From NCBI GenBank assembly GCA_023379265.1, contig JAMCUI010000007.1, positions 146,330 to 187,178 on the forward strand: a stretch of 40,849 nt of DNA, in the 5' to 3' direction. Below are positions 35,320-40,849 of this stretch, one piece after another. Under the pieces are notes generated by a model. That model ran no database searches. It was not told where the DNA came from and was given only the letters and a program-made list of their open reading frames with translations. Position numbers and translations under genes: made by a program. The stretch is from Patescibacteria group bacterium (GTDB taxonomy: Bacteria; Patescibacteriota; Microgenomatia; 2-02-FULL-39-11). Numbering within the stretch: the stretch's first letter is position 1; every line of letters begins with the position of its first letter.

Positions 35320-35856
35320 ATGAATACGTTAGATGCAATTCACAGCAGAAGAGCAGTACGCAATTATACGGACAAAGAGATACCAAATGAGGTATTAGCT
35401 CAGATTCTAGAAGCAGGCAGATATTCTCCCAGTCCTCTAAACTCCCAACCCTGGCATATGATTGTGTTACAAGATAGAGACACAATCGGTAAATTATCAA
35501 AAAATGCCCATCATGGGCCTTTCCTTTCTCAAGCAAGAGTAGTTGTAATTGTAGTCGTAGATAACAACGCAAAGACTGATCAATGGTTAGCACAGCATAA
35601 GCAGCATATATATAGCGGTGTTTGTGCGATGGAAAATATGTGGCTGGCCGCATGGGATTTTGGAGTGGGATGTTGTTGGGTGACAGTGGATGAAAAATAT
35701 ACTAGAGAAATTCTTGAGATTCCAATTAATCAAATCTTGCTCGGTAGTTTGGTGTTTGGTTTTCCAAAGGGGGAAGTAAGGAAACATATTGAAACAGATA
35801 GGAAACCCATCGATCAAATAGTATTTTATGAGAAATACGGGAATATAAAACAATAA
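35320..35856 (+). CDS. Nitroreductase family protein
   Basis: DAIHSRRAVRNYTDKEIPNEVLAQILEAGRYSPSPLNSQPWHMIV. Confidence 0.9.
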   Translation: MNTLDAIHSRRAVRNYTDKEIPNEVLAQILEAGRYSPSPLNSQPWHMIVLQDRDTIGKLSKNAHHGPFLSQARVVVIVVVDNNAKTDQWLAQHKQHIYSGVCAMENMWLAAWDFGVGCCWVTVDEKYTREILEIPINQILLGSLVFGFPKGEVRKHIETDRKPIDQIVFYEKYGNIKQ

Positions 35857-35865
35857 AAAAAGCTA

Positions 35866-37650
35866 TTAGCCAAAAGTAAAAGCAAAGACTTTAATACCTT
35901 TATTTTCAAACTGCAACTTCAGGATATGCGATTCATTTTTATGTTTCAAATCAACCAGGCCATATAGTCTGTCCAGATCCAAAGTTACCGAACCATCCTT
36001 TACATCCTGGCCTGAAAGTGTCTGAGGTATTGGTTTTCCGTCAAGAAAAACTTTTATCATATCGCCTTTTTCAGCCGGTGTTATAACCAGAAAAACCTTT
36101 TGTGCATAAAATGAAAACGCAAGTGACGAATTTTCTCCGGCAGTCTGGGCGTATTCTGTCTGTATATTCCAGAGTCCGCCGTAAGCAAAGTTGTTGTCTG
36201 GAAGGTTTTGGGGAATGGTAAAAGTCTGTTTACCTTCCTTGACGTTCTCCGGAGAAGCAAAACGTTCCATTCGTCCTTCTCCAAGATAGGTTTCAGGAGT
36301 AAGAATGCCTTCTGGAGTCTGGTCTTTTATGATTGAGAGCGGCAAAGATATTTTCTGGCCGTTTGACTCAAGAATGTCCCTTATGGCTGTTTCGGTCTGG
36401 TCATACTCTCCTTCGCCAAAGTGCACTCTTCTTATATTTCCTTCCCTATCTATAAGATATTCTGCGGGCCAATAATTGTTGTTGTAGTTATTCCAAGTAT
36501 CGTAATTGTTGTCTTGGGCTACGGGATACTTTATATCGTATTGCTTTATGGCATTTTCCACATTCTTCGTATCTTTCTCAAATTCAAATTCCGGTGTATG
36601 TACCCCGACTACGATAAAGCCCTGGTTTTGATATTTGTTATACCAGTTTGTGACAAAGGGAAGCGTCCGAATGCAATTGATACAGGTATAGGTCCAAAAA
36701 TCCACAAGCACGACCTTTCCCTTGAGGGAGGCGACGGTCAGCGGCTTGTCAATGTTTAACCATTTGGTAATCCCGACAAAGTCAGGCGCTGGGCCCAGGT
36801 TGGGAAGCGAAAGTGAGGGATTTTGGGATAGACTTTTCTGATAATTTTCCACAGGATTGACAGCTTCTGAGACAGGTTGGATGTTGATGGTCTGTTTCTT
36901 TTTTATTTGTTTCAGGCCTGAGATAACAAATTGGTTTTCCTCAAGTTGGTTAACAAAAGAAGAAAATATAGGGAAGGCGGTCAAAAGCTTTTCCTGGAGA
37001 ATGACATTATAGTTGGTGTATATTGCAATTGCAGTGAGAATGATGATAATGCCAAATACCCGTTGGACTCTGCCAGTATATTTAGTCAATAACCTGCTTT
37101 TTGAATAAAAACGGTTACTGGCACTGGCAAAAATAAAAAGGGGTATACCGACTCCCATGAGGTAAAAGAATGTCAGAAATACCAGTTGTATGCTGATTTT
37201 TTGGGTTATGGATAAGGCGATAATGGTAGCCAGTATGGGACCGGCGCAAGGGGTCCAGACTACACCTAGGGATATTCCAGTCAGAAAACCTTCCCAGAAG
37301 CCGCCTCTGGTTATGGTTACAGATTTGGATAGCAAACTACTTATTTTGGCAATTACCGTTTCGGTCAGGGTTGAAAGTTTGGGTATGACGAGAGATAAAC
37401 CGAAGTAGAGTAGTATTATAACTGCTGAAAGTCTCAATATCTGAGGGTCCAGATGAAGAAATCGGACCATATAGGAAATAGAAAGAGTGAGAAATCCGAA
37501 ACTGATTATAATTCCTAGTGATAGACCCAATGGTTTTTTCTTACTACCAGATGCAGATGAAGAAAGTATGACCGGTAGAAGAGGCCATATACATGGAGCA
37601 AATATGGTTACTAAGCCGGAGATGAAAGCAAAAACAAAAAGTAAAATCAT
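35866..37650 (-). CDS. DipZ-like fusion: CcdA/DsbD transmembrane domain + TlpA-like thioredoxin (CINC) + C-terminal domain
   Basis: FAPCIWPLLPVILSSS, GVVWTPCAGPILATI, LVDFWTYTCINCIRTLPFVTNWYNKY, VVGVHTPEFEFE. Confidence 0.88.
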   Translation of the reverse strand: MILLFVFAFISGLVTIFAPCIWPLLPVILSSSASGSKKKPLGLSLGIIISFGFLTLSISYMVRFLHLDPQILRLSAVIILLYFGLSLVIPKLSTLTETVIAKISSLLSKSVTITRGGFWEGFLTGISLGVVWTPCAGPILATIIALSITQKISIQLVFLTFFYLMGVGIPLFIFASASNRFYSKSRLLTKYTGRVQRVFGIIIILTAIAIYTNYNVILQEKLLTAFPIFSSFVNQLEENQFVISGLKQIKKKQTINIQPVSEAVNPVENYQKSLSQNPSLSLPNLGPAPDFVGITKWLNIDKPLTVASLKGKVVLVDFWTYTCINCIRTLPFVTNWYNKYQNQGFIVVGVHTPEFEFEKDTKNVENAIKQYDIKYPVAQDNNYDTWNNYNNNYWPAEYLIDREGNIRRVHFGEGEYDQTETAIRDILESNGQKISLPLSIIKDQTPEGILTPETYLGEGRMERFASPENVKEGKQTFTIPQNLPDNNFAYGGLWNIQTEYAQTAGENSSLAFSFYAQKVFLVITPAEKGDMIKVFLDGKPIPQTLSGQDVKDGSVTLDLDRLYGLVDLKHKNESHILKLQFENKGIKVFAFTFG

Positions 37651-37729
37651 TTGTAATCTATATTACATTATATCAGGTGCAGAAAATGGTTTGTTTCAAC
37701 GTAAAGGATAAAAAGTTAAAATAATAAAT

Positions 37730-38365
37730 ATGCCTTTTGACGGTTTTTTAAAAAAAAGAATTGTTACCATAAATTCTAATATCAACGGTGAGATAAAGTT
37801 CTATTCATGGTTCGGTAAAAAGACTTTATATGTGAATAGTGTGGCGCAAAGCGGCGGAGAGTATGTCAGGATGTGGAATAAGTCAATTGATGGTCTGAAA
37901 AAATTGAATATCGAAAAAAGTCTGGTATTGGGTGTTGGTGGAGCTACAGTGATAGAAAAAATAAGGGACAAATATCCTGAAGCAATAATAACTGGTGTGG
38001 AGTTGGATCATCAGATCATAAAAATTGCGCAGAGATTTTTCAGGCTTAAAACGGACGCTAAAACAAAAATTGTTGTAAGTAATGCCGAAACTTGGATAAA
38101 AAAATCAAAAGATAAAGATCAATACGATCTTATTGTAGTTGATCTTTTTCTTACTAAATATAATCCTGAGTTTTCCAGAAAAGAGAACTTTTTGAAGAAA
38201 TTGAAAATTTTGCTGCGGGAAAATGGCGAAATACTCTACAATTCTCATTTTCGACCGGATTCCCCCGAGGAGTTTGGTGAATTTGAGGAAATGTGTAGGA
38301 AGATATTCTCGTTTGTGAAAGTTATCTTTTCGTACAGATATAACCGAGTAATGTTGTTTAAATAA
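37730..38365 (+). CDS. Spermidine synthase-like / SAM-dependent methyltransferase fold protein
   Basis: LVLGVGGATVIEKIRDKYPEAIITGVELDHQIIKIAQRFF...YDLIVVDLFLTK. Confidence 0.7.
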   Translation: MPFDGFLKKRIVTINSNINGEIKFYSWFGKKTLYVNSVAQSGGEYVRMWNKSIDGLKKLNIEKSLVLGVGGATVIEKIRDKYPEAIITGVELDHQIIKIAQRFFRLKTDAKTKIVVSNAETWIKKSKDKDQYDLIVVDLFLTKYNPEFSRKENFLKKLKILLRENGEILYNSHFRPDSPEEFGEFEEMCRKIFSFVKVIFSYRYNRVMLFK

Positions 38366-38701
38366 TTACTTTATTAGATAGTGAAGAAGAGAGTTTATAA
38401 TCGAGAGGATCAGGCTGAACAAAAGTGCCCACCAGAAATTTAGTACATGAAATCCTGCTACAAGACTACTGGCAATAAGGATAATGAAAGCATTAATGAC
38501 AAAAGTAAAAAGACCCAACGTGAGAATGTTAATAGGTAGTGTAAATATGAGAAGAATCGGTTTAATAATTGCGTTGAGTATTCCCAATACTATAGCTACC
38601 ATAACTGCAGTCAGATATCCGTCCACTCTCACCCCCGGCAGAAGATAGGCACTGATGACGACTGCTAAACCGTTAGTAAGAAGATTAATAATTATCCCCA
38701 T
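38366..38701 (-). CDS. Phage-holin-family / YvlD-like four-TM membrane protein
   Basis: LLPGVRVDGYLTAVMVAIVLGILNAIIKPILLIFTLPINILTLGLFTFVINAFIILIAS. Confidence 0.75.
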   Translation of the reverse strand: MGIIINLLTNGLAVVISAYLLPGVRVDGYLTAVMVAIVLGILNAIIKPILLIFTLPINILTLGLFTFVINAFIILIASSLVAGFHVLNFWWALLFSLILSIINSLLHYLIK

Positions 38702-38768
38702 AATTTATTTTCAGAGTACAGATTCATGCAGGAAAAGTCAAATGAGAAGGATGTGTTAATATATTTTT

Positions 38769-39446
38769 ATGGCTACAGAAAGCAACAAAAATAAAAAATT
38801 GATAAGAAAAAGAAACAGAACAAGCTTTCTTATAGTTTCAACTCTCGCCTTTTTGGGAATAATCGTATCGTTATTGATGATAAAAAACTCCTCTTTAGAA
38901 AGTCGGCCTAAGTTACAAGGTTTGCTTAACGTTAATAGTTTTGACTGGTATACGGGAAATAAGACAGCTAATGTAATACTTATGGAATACAGCGATTTTA
39001 TCTGTCAGGACTGTTACCGGTATTATAGTTATATTGAACAGGCAAGAAGAGATTTTATGGGTAAAATATTGTTTGTTTTCAGGCAATATCCGACCAAAAA
39101 CCGTAATTCTATGTTGGCGGCTCAGGCGGTAGAGGCAGCTGGTCAACAGAATCAATTTTGGTCGATGTATTCACTACTTTTTGAAAATCAGAAAGTATGG
39201 TCTCAGTTAACTGATCCGAGAATAGTTTTTGGGACTTATGCAAAGAGTATTTCTCTTAATTTGAATAAGTTTATCATAGATTTTGAGTCAGCAGCTGTCA
39301 GCGGGAAAATAGAGGCAGATTTACAAAACGGGAGAATCTTAGGAATAAAAAATTCACCGGCATTATTTATAAACGGTAAGAGTATAGTCCTGAAAGATTA
39401 TTCTTCATTGAGACAAGGAATTCTAAGGGCTATGGCTGGTGATTGA
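38769..39446 (+). CDS. DsbA-like thioredoxin-fold protein, membrane anchored
   Basis: N-terminal TM; VILMEYSDFICQDCYRYYSYIEQARRDFMGKILFVFRQYP; IKNSPALFINGK. Confidence 0.85.
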   Translation: MATESNKNKKLIRKRNRTSFLIVSTLAFLGIIVSLLMIKNSSLESRPKLQGLLNVNSFDWYTGNKTANVILMEYSDFICQDCYRYYSYIEQARRDFMGKILFVFRQYPTKNRNSMLAAQAVEAAGQQNQFWSMYSLLFENQKVWSQLTDPRIVFGTYAKSISLNLNKFIIDFESAAVSGKIEADLQNGRILGIKNSPALFINGKSIVLKDYSSLRQGILRAMAGD

Positions 39447-39496
39447 GAAAGATATGAATATATATTAACCTTGTGTAAGGAATAGAAATAATTGCC

Positions 39497-40432
39497 ATGT
39501 TTGTTGATATCGCTGTATATATAATATCTTTTATAGTCATCTGGTTTGGGGCCGGTCTTATTGTTGATGGAGTGGGAAATCTGTCACACAAGCTAAATAT
39601 TTCCTCTTTTGCGACCTCATTTTTTGTCTTAGGAATTCTCACATCAATACCTGAAGCATCAGTGGGAATAAATAGTATCATAAACCATACTCCGGATATT
39701 TTTGTCGGTGATCTTATAGGCGCATCGTTGGTGCTTTTTATTCTGGCTATACCAATTTTGGCGATATTTGGAAATGGTATTAAACTTTCCCATCAGATGA
39801 CGCCGCATAAACTTATACTTTCACTTTTTGTTGTCGCTGCGCCTGTATTTCTTATTTTAGACAAAACAATTTCTTCAACTGAAGGATTGTTTCTTATATT
39901 CCTTTACCTCGCCCTTTTTTATTCTGTGGAGAAGAAAAAAGGAATCTTGGAAAATATAAAAGACAGGATTTTGGATGGTAAGACACATTTTCTGGAAGAT
40001 GTTATGAAGCTAACCGGAGGCGCATTGCTTGTTTTTGTATCAAGCAAGATTCTGGTAGACAAAACAATTTATTTTTCCGGCGTATTGGGAATTGCTCCCT
40101 TTCTTATCAGTTTACTCGTGCTTTCCATTGGTACTAATTTGCCTGAATTGTCATTGGCTATTAGGTCTGTTATTTTGGGGAAGAAAGAAGTAGCATTAGG
40201 AGATTATGTGGGATCAGCAGCGGCTAATACACTCATTTTTGGCGTCTTGACACTTATAAACGGTGGTGAAGTGGTGGTATCCAACCATTATTTACAGACT
40301 TTAATATTTATGGTGTTAGGTCTGGGTTTCTTTTATTACTTCAGCCGGTCCAAAAACGACATTTCCCGCAAGGAAGGAATAGTTTTGCTTTCTTTGTATT
40401 TTCTTTTTATTTTTATGGAAATGGGTGGATAA
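39497..40432 (+). CDS. Sodium/calcium exchanger family protein (NCX/YrbG-like)
   Basis: Two alpha repeats: ASVGINSIINHTPDIFVGDLIGASLVLFILAIPIL and LSIGTNLPELSLAIRSVILGKKEVALGDYVGSAAANTLIFGVLTL. Confidence 0.85.
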   Translation: MFVDIAVYIISFIVIWFGAGLIVDGVGNLSHKLNISSFATSFFVLGILTSIPEASVGINSIINHTPDIFVGDLIGASLVLFILAIPILAIFGNGIKLSHQMTPHKLILSLFVVAAPVFLILDKTISSTEGLFLIFLYLALFYSVEKKKGILENIKDRILDGKTHFLEDVMKLTGGALLVFVSSKILVDKTIYFSGVLGIAPFLISLLVLSIGTNLPELSLAIRSVILGKKEVALGDYVGSAAANTLIFGVLTLINGGEVVVSNHYLQTLIFMVLGLGFFYYFSRSKNDISRKEGIVLLSLYFLFIFMEMGG

Positions 40433-40447
40433 AGAGAAAAAATGGTA

Positions 40448-40675
40448 TCAGTTTGCCTTTGCGCGTCTCTTGTTATGCATTCTTCTTTTGAGTGAGTTCT
40501 CTCTGATAGTATTTAATCGATCGCTTTTTGCTTTCAGTTCACGGTCTACTATTTTCTGGCATTCCTTATCTGGACAGACATAGAGGGAAAAAGTGATTGA
40601 ACCCTCAACCCAGGTTTTACTGACTTTTCTGGGTTTTCCGCAACGGATACAGATGTTGGTGGGATTTGTGATCAA
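40448..40675 (-). CDS. Small zinc-ribbon protein with basic C-terminus
   Basis: CIRCGKPRKV...YVCPDKEC; RRMHNKRRAKAN. Confidence 0.6.
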   Translation of the reverse strand: MITNPTNICIRCGKPRKVSKTWVEGSITFSLYVCPDKECQKIVDRELKAKSDRLNTIRENSLKRRMHNKRRAKAN

Positions 40676-40794
40676 AGCAAACTATTATACCACAGAATTG
40701 GCTAAATAGCCACCATAGTGTATTGTGCAGGCTGAGATACATCGGTAACACTTCTTTGTTAGAATAACGGTTCAAAACAGGGAGGTGTTTTTCA

Positions 40795-40849
40795 TGCTTA
40801 TACAAAACAGGGAAGACAGGAAATGGGTACTAAGGCAGAATTTCAAAGG
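40795..40849 (+). CDS. Start of a CDS truncated by window end
   Basis: ATG at 40795 preceded by GGGAGGTG; MLIQNREDRKWVLRQNFK... open to the window edge. Confidence 0.4.

Noticed and set aside
38366-38701. Prophage indication from a holin-family protein
   Set aside because: This four-TM family is widespread on bacterial chromosomes and no phage structural genes are nearby.
1-40849. CRISPR array or cas genes
   Set aside because: No series of regularly spaced short repeats and no Cas-like ORFs seen.

Overview
AT-rich bacterial chromosome segment. Gene style suggests a Patescibacteria/CPR (Microgenomates-like) genome: Pro/Thr-rich surface proteins, GT39-type membrane proteins, compact genes and possible short 5' leaders. 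This taxonomic placement is an inference. Core genes include dnaG-rpoD and tRNA-Asn(GTT). Accessory content: an archaeal-type CoA gene pair (pantoate kinase + phosphopantothenate synthetase), an arsR-thioredoxin-permease operon, a GH13 enzyme with altered conserved motifs, a Y-family polymerase, two P-type ATPases, a DipZ-like CcdA/TlpA fusion, a DsbA-like protein and a Na/Ca exchanger. There is also a complete IS1-like element (30833-32959) with 19-bp TIRs, an 8-bp TSD and passenger genes. The most notable locus is 19240-23735. Two divergent operons encode QueC, a phosphoribosyltransferase fused to a divergent FolE, QueD, QueE, a canonical FolE, and a TGT/DpdA-like protein. Together these form a candidate chromosomal preQ0 / 7-deazaguanine nucleic-acid modification system. 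Other observations: two likely frameshifted or split genes (18323-18362 and about 18942), an apparent AUA start codon (13184), a duplicated dnaG 5' end, an imperfect 135-bp intergenic repeat, interleaved inverted repeats, and a HEXXGH variant in an M64-like peptidase. All calls were made by reading the sequence, with no database searches.
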